Shown here: positions 43,801 to 51,133 of the stretch, one piece after another
Layout: every line of letters begins with the position of its first letter
Numbering within the stretch: the first letter of the stretch is position 1
Assembly (NCBI RefSeq): GCF_052065695.1
Contig: NZ_JBQHTM010000003.1
Location: 50,475-114,474, forward strand
DNA from: Intestinimonas sp052065695
Lineage (GTDB): Bacteria; Bacillota; Clostridia; Oscillospirales; Oscillospiraceae
DNA length: 64,000 nucleotides
Direction: 5' to 3'
Notes under the pieces: model-generated
The model's input: only the letters and a program-made list of their open reading frames with translations
Told to the model about the DNA's origin: nothing
The model's database searches: none
Position numbers and translations under genes: made by a program

Positions 43801-43840
43801 CCGCCCGGGCAGAGAGTTCGTAGATCTGATAGGTCGCCAT
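40811..43840 (-). CDS. RNA-dependent-RNA-polymerase-like protein (QDE-1/RDR, YonO superfamily)
   Basis: 1009 residues carrying, in order, the motifs of eukaryotic cellular RdRps: YAYNGLMFSSGTRVDGI; FDGVGLISKEYAEVV (Asp235), comparable to FTDGVGxIS; TSFQIRMPYIKGML (Phe261-Gly270), comparable to AFQIRxxGxKGV; LRNPHIARNEE (527-537), the R-P...PGD region; the catalytic GGADYDGD with Asp577, Asp579 and Asp581 (DxDGD); and IGQICNAALD (about 646-655), comparable to GxIxNxHLxxAD. This predicts a single-chain two-barrel RNA polymerase. Whether it copies RNA or, like phage YonO, DNA cannot be told. First gene of a two-gene minus-strand unit, divergent from the replication/mobilization operon. RBS GGAGGTGAGCC. 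Confidence 0.85.
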   Translation of the reverse strand: MATYQIYELSARAVMSYATEQDGVYTFALNRSATEHCKVPGAKHEQDSCAMFHQLMYQLHGKGWRERSDEKVTALSDVLFYMDFAGIFDRRGTGRTQQARREKARDMFRPEGITLDFGSGPHRYVAFERSASMSRQSRLSFIRADLYEPMRQRIMLNMELDRCQLSKLYAYNGLMFSSGTRVDGIRIDKNHRVIVIDNPSKRVERAPVITLREGREPGTFYRADTLEDLDITCFDGVGLISKEYAEVVDNACCGSHTHTSFQIRMPYIKGMLHQVDFKDFLKRSGTQTIVNIWGKAHPVRSVDIILTRSQFKAYGWLRENGMTWEDYWDAFRDYNHALYITNLSKTEPEKLVELNYQFLSTLSIQPEEFRPADLPEGWSHSPEDDPRQWLTKATETAYYNFRANEAYQQKYFRRGLSQPRGSRASIMARVLEKNPKFIREPIYAEQLDGQARKILRGYAVGRLLVPGDDRFLSGDLLELLRQLIAPRVFQLPGERDFCNQVMGDFFAEDSFFAPSAAYDHEDSCTLLRNPHIARNEELQLSVYPEGDELRQHYFGQLTDVVMVSADSLAAERLGGADYDGDLVKTIADPILNRCVKRNYDYDVHQQLSNNANLPLLKIPSLSAPKSDANDWQARFQTVENTFAARIGQICNAALDRSVIAYNEHTDPEERKRYRRDLEALAIYSGLEIDAAKTGVRPNLDEFLGGRKVKRTPFLQYKYLLERAEERRRAWYEPTHRERLETFFAGIDWDQVDSPVERLPWLARQLERNTPKIQEKPAKDSELFTFAQERSWKKQLNENILSSVSTLLWDYEHCLSRIRACRAPAKGQQRKTDIDRILYARGQEEVYDSDELYAFFQQLSPERIAALRKEIVEQQWHLMTEAQRETFLREWLPEGADYYDLLTDFRHGGFRLLGDLVCDMDDLETARERKQLRRPADSPAFRKMMEAYLSAPFSGNERAVVSKVCRKLLDKIVRPSLAALYVVALGKRNLLWDLLPDHIEEHVLEVDHAE

Positions 43841-43861
43841 TGGCTCACCTCCGTTTGCTCC

Positions 43862-43889
43862 ATTCTATCATAAACCATTTCAAAATCAA
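43862..43889 (-). promoter_or_regulatory. Promoter of the RdRp-like unit
   Basis: On the minus strand: TTGATT (43889-43884), 16 bp, TAGAAT (43867-43862). It lies about 20 bp before the ATG. Confidence 0.5.
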
Positions 43890-43900
43890 AATGAATACTA

Positions 43901-43930
43901 CTCCCACTTCTTTTGAGGTAGGAGCTTTTT
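43901..43930 (+). terminator. Possible attenuator in the repA-type leader
   Basis: Imperfect 10-bp stem CTCCCACTTC/GAGGTAGGAG with TTTT loop and CTTTTT after it, just upstream of the ATPase ribosome site. Confidence 0.4.
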
Positions 43931-43962
43931 GTATTCAAATTCTTGAAATGGAGGTACCAAAC

Positions 43963-45156
43963 ATGAACAACAAAATGAACCATCCCCTCATCACAGTGGA
44001 CGGCAGAACCCTGATGGATCGTCCGCTGGAGCCGCCCAATTTTGTGGTGGACACCCTGATCTCTCAGGGCCTGCACATCTTGGCAGGCTCACCAAAGGTG
44101 GGCAAGTCCTGGCTTGCTCTGTGGCTGGCGGTGACGGTGGCTAAGGGAGAACCTGTCTGGAACATGACCACCAAGCAGGGCACCACGCTCTATCTCTGTC
44201 TGGAGGATTCCGTTCTCCGCATCCAGAATCGACTCTTTGAAATCACTGAGGATGCACCAGACAGCGTCCACTTCTGCACGGAGTGCGTCCTCATCGGCCA
44301 AGGGTTGGAGGAACAGGTGGACGCATTTATCGCCGCACACCCCGACACCGTGCTGGTCATCATTGACACCCTGCAGATGGTCCGTCCGATCCACGACGCC
44401 ACCTACGCCAATGACTACCGGGATCTGTCTGTGCTCAAGCGGCTGGCGGACAAGCACGGCATTGCCATCCTGCTCATCCACCATCTGCGGAAAGAAAAGG
44501 CGGAAGATGTGTTCCATCGGATCTCTGGCACCACCGCTATCAGCGGTGCAGTGGATTCCAGCTTCACGCTGGTGGAAGAAAAGCGGGGCAGCGGCAGGGC
44601 CAGACTGACCTGCGTGGGCCGGGACATCGAATACCGGGAGCTGGAATTGGAACGCGGCGGTGAAAATGTGTGGGAGTTGGTTTCGGACAGCAGAGAAGAA
44701 CCCGTGCTGCGTGAGGATCGGATCGTCGTTCTCCTCTCTGCATTTATGAGCAGCAGAACAATATTTATCGGCACTCCCACGGAACTCTCCGAAAAGATCG
44801 ACCCTGATAAGTCTGAAGGGGTAACGCCCAAAAAGATTTCAAGGATGATCCTGCAAAGCGTTGAGGCCCTAAGGAAGAACGGAATTGCTGCAGTGGTCCG
44901 CCGAAGCAACGGCAAGCGTGTAATCGAGCTGAATCGTGCCGATAGTGTCGATTTGGAGGGTGCCGGAGAAATCGTCCCTATCGCCCCTGTTGTCGTTGAC
45001 CAGCCGTCTGAAGAGGGCCCGGCGGGGGCCGTGGAGAGGGAGTCCTCCCTTCGGGGAGGGCAAGCATCGCGCCCGGCTATACGCCGCGCACAGTTTCGGG
45101 GCGCTGCCCCGTACCCGGCCCCTGCGGGGGAAAAGGAGGAGCCATGCAGAGAATAA
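43963..45156 (+). CDS. RepA-like AAA ATPase (hexameric helicase type)
   Basis: 397-residue RecA-fold ATPase of the RepA/AAA_25 group seen on mobilizable elements. Walker A AGSPKVGKSWLALWLAV, Walker B VLVIIDTLQMVRP, and sensor-like ILLIHHLRKEKAEDVFHRIS and GTTAISGAVDS. Likely role: replication or maintenance after transfer. Start at 43963 after ATGGAGG; the frame opens further upstream without conservation. The last about 45 residues (Gly/Ala/Arg-rich) look like read-through of non-coding DNA and could coincide with an oriT. Overlaps mobC. Confidence 0.8.
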   Translation: MNNKMNHPLITVDGRTLMDRPLEPPNFVVDTLISQGLHILAGSPKVGKSWLALWLAVTVAKGEPVWNMTTKQGTTLYLCLEDSVLRIQNRLFEITEDAPDSVHFCTECVLIGQGLEEQVDAFIAAHPDTVLVIIDTLQMVRPIHDATYANDYRDLSVLKRLADKHGIAILLIHHLRKEKAEDVFHRISGTTAISGAVDSSFTLVEEKRGSGRARLTCVGRDIEYRELELERGGENVWELVSDSREEPVLREDRIVVLLSAFMSSRTIFIGTPTELSEKIDPDKSEGVTPKKISRMILQSVEALRKNGIAAVVRRSNGKRVIELNRADSVDLEGAGEIVPIAPVVVDQPSEEGPAGAVERESSLRGGQASRPAIRRAQFRGAAPYPAPAGEKEEPCRE

Positions 45157-45461
45157 AAAAGAGTGAGATCATCACCATGCGGGTGACGCCCCGTGTGAAG
45201 GAAGCCATCCGGGAACGAGCCAAGGCCGCCGGTCTGACGGTCACCGATTACCTGTGCTACAGCGGATTGGGAAAAGAGATCGTGCGGGTGGAAGGGCTGG
45301 AGCAGGTGCTGTCTGAACTGAAGGCCCAGGGGCGGAGCCTGAATCAGCTCACCACCCTGACCAACATGGGGCGGGTGACGGTGGTCAAAGGAGAGGCGCT
45401 GGCGGAGAACTATGCAAAAATCTATGAACAGCTCCGAGAGCTGTTGCGGGAGGTGACTTGA
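45144..45461 (+). CDS. MobC-type relaxosome accessory protein
   Basis: 105 residues: KKSEIITMRVTPRVKEAIRE and RAKAAGLTVTDYLCYSGLGK form a ribbon-helix-helix DNA-binding start; ELKAQGRSLNQLTTLTNMGR is the MobC signature. RBS AAAAGGAGGAG. Directly upstream of the relaxase by 1 bp. Confidence 0.85.
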   Translation: MQRIKKSEIITMRVTPRVKEAIRERAKAAGLTVTDYLCYSGLGKEIVRVEGLEQVLSELKAQGRSLNQLTTLTNMGRVTVVKGEALAENYAKIYEQLRELLREVT

Positions 45462-45462
45462 G

Positions 45463-46815
45463 ATGGCAACCTTCACCGCTGTCAAGAACCGAGGCGGAGG
45501 CCGGGGCGCGCTGGGCGGTGTGCTGCGGTACACACAGCAGGACGAAAAGACTCTGTGGGAAGGACAGCGATTGGTGACCGGCTGGAACTGCACCGCCCAG
45601 TCTGTCCTCTCCGAGATGCAGCTTACCAAGGAGCGGTACCGGAAAACGGACGGGCGGCAGTACTACCACTTCGTCCAGTCCTTCGCGGAGACGGACGAAC
45701 TGACGCCCCAGGAGGCCCACGCCATTGCGCTGGAACTGGTCCAGCGTGAGTTCCCTAACTTCGAGGTATTGGTGGCGACCCACATCGACACCGACCATCT
45801 CCACAGCCACCTGGTGGTAAACAGCGTCAGCTTCCAGGATGGTAAGAAGCTCCACCAGAGTGCCGCCGACCTGCAGGCCCACCGGATGGCCAACGATGAA
45901 ATCTGCGCTGCCCACGGTTTGGAGATCCTTCCGCCGCCGCAGAAGCAGGTCAAGCAAAAGCGGATGAGCGCCAGGGAGTACCGCTCCGCCGCCAAGGGCG
46001 AGAGCTGGAAGTTCCGGCTCATGAACACCATCGACCAGTGCATGCGGTATGCTGCCAGCAAGGAGGAATTCATCTCTCTGATGGAGAGTGAGGGGTATCA
46101 GGTGCGGTGGACGGACAGCCGGAAGAACATCATCTACACCACGCCCACGGGAATGAAGTGCCGGGATGACCGGCTCCACGAGGAAAAATACACCAAGGAG
46201 GTCATGGAACATGAGTTTAGAATCCGAGCGGAGATTGTCCATGGAGGAATTGAAGCGGAGGAACGCTCCGCAGCCGACACCCGCCCAGGCCGGTCCCAGC
46301 AAGGAGGAGTGGGACGATCTGCTGCGGATGATCAGCGCATTGTATCGGGTGACGACAGAGCAGAGCAACGCCCTGGAGAATCTGGAGCGGCACACGGAGG
46401 CCCAGACAGCCCTTCTGCGGGAGGCTTCCAGCCGGAGGGAGCCGTGCCCCACCCAGGCGCAGATGGAGGCGCTGGCGCGGGATGTGGCGGAAGTACAGCG
46501 GCTGCTGCGACAGGCTGGGAAGAAGAAAGAAAGTTCTGTTTCGCCGCCCAGTCTGGCAACGGCGCTGTCGGTGCTGATATGGCTGGCCCTGATTTTGCTG
46601 GGGACCATGGTGGGGATGGTGGTCTTGCAGGTGATCTGGTCCGGCTTGGCCGCTCTCTGGAGCGCGGTCAAACTGCTGATCCCGTGAGGGACGCCACCAC
46701 CGTGCACCAGCATGCGGACCGAAAAACGCTCCGGAAGGAACGGCAAAAGAAAGTTGCCCTTGGCCACAAGGAGGACGATCACGAAGAAGAACAAACCTGG
46801 CAGCAGACCATGTGA
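45463..46815 (+). CDS. MobP-like relaxase
   Basis: Relaxase/mobilization nuclease domain, catalytic part about residues 1-250. VLRYTQQDEKT near Tyr23 is the likely nicking tyrosine region. ATHIDTDHLHSHLVVNSVSF carries the histidine triad (His112, His114, His116). KQKRMSAREYRSAAKGESWK and CRDDRLHEEKYTKEVM follow. The open frame runs to 46815, but from about residue 255 it is low-complexity Gly/Ala/Asp sequence over another gene in a different frame, so the functional protein may effectively end near 46270. Confidence 0.85.
   Translation: MATFTAVKNRGGGRGALGGVLRYTQQDEKTLWEGQRLVTGWNCTAQSVLSEMQLTKERYRKTDGRQYYHFVQSFAETDELTPQEAHAIALELVQREFPNFEVLVATHIDTDHLHSHLVVNSVSFQDGKKLHQSAADLQAHRMANDEICAAHGLEILPPPQKQVKQKRMSAREYRSAAKGESWKFRLMNTIDQCMRYAASKEEFISLMESEGYQVRWTDSRKNIIYTTPTGMKCRDDRLHEEKYTKEVMEHEFRIRAEIVHGGIEAEERSAADTRPGRSQQGGVGRSAADDQRIVSGDDRAEQRPGESGAAHGGPDSPSAGGFQPEGAVPHPGADGGAGAGCGGSTAAAATGWEEERKFCFAAQSGNGAVGADMAGPDFAGDHGGDGGLAGDLVRLGRSLERGQTADPVRDATTVHQHADRKTLRKERQKKVALGHKEDDHEEEQTWQQTM
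46211..46687 (+). CDS. Membrane protein nested in the relaxase frame (MobB-like position)
   Basis: 158 residues read in the +1 frame relative to the relaxase, starting MSLESERRLSMEELKRRNAP. A charged helical region (ISALYRVTTEQSNALENLER, then LARDVAEVQRLLRQAGKKKE) precedes a strong C-terminal membrane segment (LATALSVLIWLALILLGTMV and more). The sequence is protein-like where the relaxase frame is low-complexity. A gene overlapping mobA in another frame is known from RSF1010 mobB; homology is not claimed. Confidence 0.65.
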   Translation: MSLESERRLSMEELKRRNAPQPTPAQAGPSKEEWDDLLRMISALYRVTTEQSNALENLERHTEAQTALLREASSRREPCPTQAQMEALARDVAEVQRLLRQAGKKKESSVSPPSLATALSVLIWLALILLGTMVGMVVLQVIWSGLAALWSAVKLLIP

Positions 46816-46864
46816 CGGTCTGCTGTTTTTGTTGCCCGACTTGGTTTCGGGGGAAAGGAGTGCC

Positions 46865-47149
46865 ATGAAAAAGGCATATGAGGAATACCGTGACACCGGC
46901 ATGCTGGGCGGATACGATCCCGGCGAAGCGATGCTGCAGGAAACGGAAAGCGGCGAGGTGCTGACCAGCTTTCGCGATACCTGCTATCAGCACCAGGACG
47001 ATCACATCATCAACCAGAGGGAGATGCTCATTGGCGGGAAGGTCTTTCATGTGACCTCTGTGTTTCCTGTGGATGCCACGGCCACGCCCACAGATAAGCT
47101 ACTCTCGCTCATTGACGCGGATTTAAACAAGGAAGCCCACAGTGCGTAA
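46865..47149 (+). CDS. TnpW-like small protein
   Basis: 94 residues (MKKAYEEYRDTGMLGGYDPG ... NKEAHSA). The C-terminal part GGKVFHVTSVFPVDATATPT and DKLLSLIDADL resembles the small proteins preceding the recombinases of elements 1 and 3. Start at 46865 after GGGGGAAAGGAG. Function unknown. Confidence 0.6.
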   Translation: MKKAYEEYRDTGMLGGYDPGEAMLQETESGEVLTSFRDTCYQHQDDHIINQREMLIGGKVFHVTSVFPVDATATPTDKLLSLIDADLNKEAHSA

Positions 47150-47237
47150 GGTTCCCGTAGACTTGTGCGGGCCGGTGGGGTATACTGTTCGTATCCCATA
47201 CCGGCTTGCCCCAGAGGAATAGGAGGTTACAAATATT

Positions 47238-48926
47238 ATGGCAAGCCAGAAATACAATATTTTATACGGACGGCTCAGTCAGGAGGATGAGCGGCAGGGT
47301 GAGTCAAACTCCATCCACAATCAAAAACTCTTCCTCGAACGGTACGCGGCCGACAATGGATTTGAGAATACCCTCTTCCTGGCCGACGACGGATACTCGG
47401 GCACCAGCTTCGACCGCCCCGCATGGAAGAAAATCGTGGAGATGATCGAGCGCGGCGAAGTGGAGACCCTCATCGTCAAGGATCTCAGCCGCCTGGGGCG
47501 TGAGTACCTTCAGGTGGGACAGTACACGGAGATCTACTTCCCGGAGAAGGGTGTCCGCTTCATCGCGGTCAACGACGGCGTAGATTCCCTGGTGGAGAGT
47601 AGCAATGACTTTAATCCTATCCGTAACTGGGCCAACGAACTCCACGCCAAGGACACCAGTAAGAAAGTACGCGCCATCAAGAAAATGCAGGCGGAGCGCG
47701 GAGAGCGGCTGGGCGGCAAACCGCCCTACGGCTATAAGAAGAAGGACAAGGATTCCAAGGAGATCATCCCCGATGAGGAAACCGCCCCCATTGTGCGCCG
47801 GATCTTCGACCTGTGCGCGTCGGGAAAGGGACCGAACCAGATCGCCAGAATCCTGACTCGAGAGCAGGTGCTGAATCCCACCAATCAGTACTACCAGGCT
47901 ACCGGAGCGGCCTGCACCAACCTGGATACCACCCGTCCCTACACCTGGTCCGGCAGAACCGTGGCCAAAATTCTGGAAAACAAGGTCTACATCGGGCACA
48001 CGCTCAATATGAAAAAAACAACGCTGTCCTACAAAAACAAGAAGCAGATCCAGAAACCGGAGAGTGAGCAGATCCTCGTGGAGAACACCCATGAACCGCT
48101 CATCTCCAGGGAGGTCTGGGAGATCGTGCAGGATGTGCGGGAGCACAAGCGGCGGCCGCCCAAGCACATGGAGGAACCGAATCTGTTCTCCGGATTGGTC
48201 TACTGCGCTGACTGCGGCAAATACATGGTGCTCTGTCGGACCGAGAAGATGCGGGAGGATCAGTACTATTTCCGGTGCTCCACCTACAGTAAGCGCGGGA
48301 AAACCGCCTGCTCGCCCCACCAGATCCGGGAGGCGGATCTGAAAGCCATCGTGCTGGATGACCTGCGCAGGGTCACCCACTTCGCACGGATGAAGGAGCG
48401 GCAGTTCGCCCAGTATATCAACCAGAAAAACACCGCCGAGCTGCGCCGGGAGATCAACCGCCTGCAAAAGGAACTGGATTCCATGCGTCGGAGGTATGAC
48501 GAGCTGTCCGTGTTGTTCAAGCGGCTCTACGAGGACAATGTCCTGGGCCGGGTGACCAATGAACAGTTCCGTATGCTCTCCGCGGACTACAATGCCGAGC
48601 AAAAAAATCTGTCCGTTGCTATCGCAGAGAAAGAGGAACAGTTGGAGAAGCTCAAAGCCTCAGCCGCCAATGTGGACGCCTTCATTGAGAAGGCCAAGCG
48701 GTACACCAGCATTGACGAACTGACGCCGGAGCTGCTGCGGCTCTTTATCCAGCGGATCGAGGTGGGCGAGCGGAGCAAAAAGCATTCCCGCTCCGCAGGG
48801 CAGAGCGTCCGGATTGTCTACCGGGACATCGGCAGTGTGGACAGTCCCATGCAGGAGGGGGAGCACGCGCCAAACATCACAAAGCAGATCACGGATATCG
48901 AAAAAATCAAGCGATTGCTGGCATAA
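47238..48926 (+). CDS. Large serine recombinase of element 2
   Basis: 562 residues. Resolvase domain with ILYGRLSQEDERQGESNS (Ser14), DDGYSGTSFDRPAWKKI and KDLSRLGREYLQVGQYTEIY. Recombinase domain, zinc ribbon (CADCGKYMVLC ... YSKRGKTAC), coiled coil (NTAELRREINRLQKELDS) and DUF4368-like C-terminus follow. It lies next to attR and should act on the GA-core sites. RBS AATAGGAGG. Confidence 0.95.
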   Translation: MASQKYNILYGRLSQEDERQGESNSIHNQKLFLERYAADNGFENTLFLADDGYSGTSFDRPAWKKIVEMIERGEVETLIVKDLSRLGREYLQVGQYTEIYFPEKGVRFIAVNDGVDSLVESSNDFNPIRNWANELHAKDTSKKVRAIKKMQAERGERLGGKPPYGYKKKDKDSKEIIPDEETAPIVRRIFDLCASGKGPNQIARILTREQVLNPTNQYYQATGAACTNLDTTRPYTWSGRTVAKILENKVYIGHTLNMKKTTLSYKNKKQIQKPESEQILVENTHEPLISREVWEIVQDVREHKRRPPKHMEEPNLFSGLVYCADCGKYMVLCRTEKMREDQYYFRCSTYSKRGKTACSPHQIREADLKAIVLDDLRRVTHFARMKERQFAQYINQKNTAELRREINRLQKELDSMRRRYDELSVLFKRLYEDNVLGRVTNEQFRMLSADYNAEQKNLSVAIAEKEEQLEKLKASAANVDAFIEKAKRYTSIDELTPELLRLFIQRIEVGERSKKHSRSAGQSVRIVYRDIGSVDSPMQEGEHAPNITKQITDIEKIKRLLA

Positions 48927-48929
48927 AAC

Positions 48930-48965
48930 ACAACAGGCAGACAGCTTCCGCTGTCCGCCTGTGTG
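48930..48965 (+). terminator. Hairpin after the element 2 recombinase
   Basis: CAGGCAGACAGC-TTCC-GCTGTCCGCCTG, 11 paired bases with a mismatch; no clear T run. Confidence 0.45.
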
Positions 48966-48990
48966 CCTGACAATCCGCATGGTTCAGATA

Positions 48991-49028
48991 GTGTACCTAT
49001 GGGAACTATCCCGAGGGATGTCTCCTTT
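48991..49028. other. attR of element 2
   Basis: GTGTACCTATGGG (48991-49003), AACTATCCC, GA core (49013-49014), GGGATGTCTCCTTT (49015-49028). The right half pairs with 33449-33462 to form the chromosomal palindrome. Confidence 0.9.
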
Positions 49029-49045
49029 GTGTGTGAGAGGTCGGC

Positions 49046-50182
49046 TCAAAGGCCCAGCTCGATCCACAGATCGTTGTAGAGGGTGCGGGTGGCCTCGGGG
49101 AGGACAAGGTAGGACTCGCAGCGGTCCAGCACCTCCTGAGGAGCGGCCATGATCTCATAGAGTTCCATGTCCAGGGGCTCGCCGTAGGTCTCCTCATAGT
49201 AGGCGGGATACTGCTCCAGAGCCTCGGTATTGGGGGAGGCGTACCAGATGTAGTCCATGTTGGCCAGGTTGGCTTCGGTGGAGGCCAGGAAGTTGATCCA
49301 CTCGTGGGCCTCGTCCACGTTCTGGGCGTCCTTGAGGATGCACATGGCGTCCACGAACCAGTTGGAGCCCTCCTCGGGGACCACGTAGGCCAGGTCGGGG
49401 TTGTTCTCCCGCATGGTCAGGTAGTCGCCGGCATAGTAGGTGGCGATGGCGGCGTTGCCCTGCTCCATCTTCTGGAACACCTCGTCCATAACCTTGCCCT
49501 GGTAGACACCCTTGGACACGGCGTCAGAGAGGAGCTGGAAGGCCTCCCGGATCTGGGTCTCATCGGTGGTGTTCACGGAGTAGCCCAGGTAGTAGAGGGC
49601 CATGCCCAGGGCGTCCCGGGAATTGTTGATGAGGAGCACGTCACCGGCGTACTTCTCGTCGAACATGGCGGACCAGCTGGTGATGGGCTCATCCACCATA
49701 GTGGTGTTGTAGATGATGCCCAGGGTGCCCCAGGTGTAGGGGACGGTGTAGAGGTTCTCGGGGTCGTAGGACAGGTTCTTGAACCGGGCGTCGATCTTCT
49801 CAAAGTTGGGGATCTTGCTGTAGTCCAGGGGCTGGAGCATATCCTCCTCGATGAGCTGGGAGATCATATAGTCAGAAGGGCAGATGACATCATAGTTGGC
49901 ACCGCCGCTCTTGAGCAGGGAGTACAGGGCCTCGTTGCTCTCAGCGGTCTGATAGTTGACCTTGATCCCCGTCTTCTCCTCGAATTGAGTGATCAGGTCT
50001 TCGTCGATGTATTCGCCCCAATTGCACACATTGAGCACGCGGTCACCGGTATTGGCGCTGCCTTCACTGCCGCTGCTGACTGGCGTGCTGGTGTCGGTGC
50101 TCACTTGCTCCACGGAGCAGCCGGTCAGGAACAGGCCCATCGTCAGGGAACCGGCGAGGGTCAAGGCTACGAGTTTCTTCAA
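49046..50182 (-). CDS. potD: Spermidine/putrescine-binding lipoprotein
   Basis: Substrate-binding protein of the polyamine ABC transporter; 378 residues. A signal peptide ends in lipobox LTGC with Cys22. VLNVCNWGEYIDEDLITQFE, YDVICPSDYMISQLIEEDML and VPYTWGTLGIIYNT are typical of PotD. Polyamine-binding acidic and aromatic residues are spread as in the family. Last gene of potABCD; the terminator that should follow it has been split by element 2. Confidence 0.93.
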   Translation of the reverse strand: MKKLVALTLAGSLTMGLFLTGCSVEQVSTDTSTPVSSGSEGSANTGDRVLNVCNWGEYIDEDLITQFEEKTGIKVNYQTAESNEALYSLLKSGGANYDVICPSDYMISQLIEEDMLQPLDYSKIPNFEKIDARFKNLSYDPENLYTVPYTWGTLGIIYNTTMVDEPITSWSAMFDEKYAGDVLLINNSRDALGMALYYLGYSVNTTDETQIREAFQLLSDAVSKGVYQGKVMDEVFQKMEQGNAAIATYYAGDYLTMRENNPDLAYVVPEEGSNWFVDAMCILKDAQNVDEAHEWINFLASTEANLANMDYIWYASPNTEALEQYPAYYEETYGEPLDMELYEIMAAPQEVLDRCESYLVLPEATRTLYNDLWIELGL

Positions 50183-50242
50183 TTGATCATTCCTCCAGTT
50201 GAATAGGTGATTTTATCTTCAGGCCCTTTGGGCCAAAAGACC

Positions 50243-51133
50243 TCAGTCGAACCGCTGTGCGGCGGCGGCCTTTTCCGCCCGGGCCTCCCGGACGTTGACG
50301 ATGACCAGCAGAGTGAGCACCGTCACAAAAAGCAGAGTAGATACGGCGTTGATCTCCGGACTCACCCGCTTCTTGGTCATGCCGTAGATGGCCATGGCCA
50401 GGGTGGAGGTAGCAGAGCCGGCAGTGAAGTAGGAGATGACGAAGTCGTCCACGCTCATGGTGAAGGCGATGAGGGCGCCGGAGACGATGCCAGGCATGAT
50501 CTCAGGCAGGATGACCTTCCAAAAAGCCTGGAACCAGGTGCAGCCCAGATCCTGGGCGGCGTCCACCAGGTTCTTGTCCATCTGCCGCAGCTTGGGGCCC
50601 ACCGACAGGATGACATAGGGGATGTTGAAGGTGATGTGGGCGATGAGCAGAGTGCCAAAGCCCAGGGTGAGCCTGGGAAAGGTGACGCGGTAGACCTCGC
50701 CGAACAGGCTGAAGGTGATGCGGTAGTTTTCGGCAAACTCGTTCCAGAAGCCGAAAACCGCCACAAAGAGCAGGCACAGGCTGACGCCGGTAACGATATC
50801 GGCGTTCATCATGGGGATGGAGTTCACCGTCATCAGGGGGTCCCGCCACCGGCGGCGCATGGCATAGAAGCCGATGGAGGCAAAGGTACCCGCCACAGTG
50901 GCGATGGCGGTGGCCAACAGGGAGACCAGCAGGGTGGTGTAGATACTCTGCATGATCAACCGGTCCTGAAAGAGCTCCACATACCAGTGGAGGGAGAAGC
51001 CCTTCCAGACCACGCTGCTGTTGCCGGAGTTGAAGGAGAAGACGATGAGCAGGAGGATGGGAGCGTACAGGAAGAGAAAGACCAGGCCCATGAACAGCCG
51101 GTTCATGAAACCGTTTTTCTTTTGCAGACTCAT
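50243..51133 (-). CDS. potC: Spermidine/putrescine ABC transporter permease
   Basis: 296-residue MetI-type permease with about six membrane segments (MNRLFMGLVFLFLYAPILLL at the N-terminus). The cytoplasmic EAA-like loop is DAAQDLGCTWFQAFWKVILP. The start at 51133 (MSLQKKNGF) overlaps the potB stop (ATGA); the longer open frame overlaps potB. Confidence 0.93.
   Translation of the reverse strand: MSLQKKNGFMNRLFMGLVFLFLYAPILLLIVFSFNSGNSSVVWKGFSLHWYVELFQDRLIMQSIYTTLLVSLLATAIATVAGTFASIGFYAMRRRWRDPLMTVNSIPMMNADIVTGVSLCLLFVAVFGFWNEFAENYRITFSLFGEVYRVTFPRLTLGFGTLLIAHITFNIPYVILSVGPKLRQMDKNLVDAAQDLGCTWFQAFWKVILPEIMPGIVSGALIAFTMSVDDFVISYFTAGSATSTLAMAIYGMTKKRVSPEINAVSTLLFVTVLTLLVIVNVREARAEKAAAAQRFD

Larger units (their letters stand above)
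33465..49014 (+). mobile_element. Element 2: mobilizable serine-recombinase element (about 15.5 kb)
   Basis: Bounded by GA cores at 33463-33464 and 49013-49014. Contents: IS-like relics, a LacI remnant, a possible structured RNA, XRE regulator, helicase-nuclease, an RdRp-like polymerase with partner, RepA-type ATPase, MobC, MobP-like relaxase with a nested membrane-protein gene, TnpW-like protein and large serine recombinase. The polymerase and backbone genes are GC-rich, while the XRE-helicase part is AT-richer, suggesting separate origins. Confidence 0.92.

Noticed and set aside
46290..46815. Relaxase C-terminal extension as a real domain
   Set aside because: Low-complexity Gly/Ala/Asp composition in this frame, while the other frame reads as a membrane protein; treated as probably non-functional read-through.
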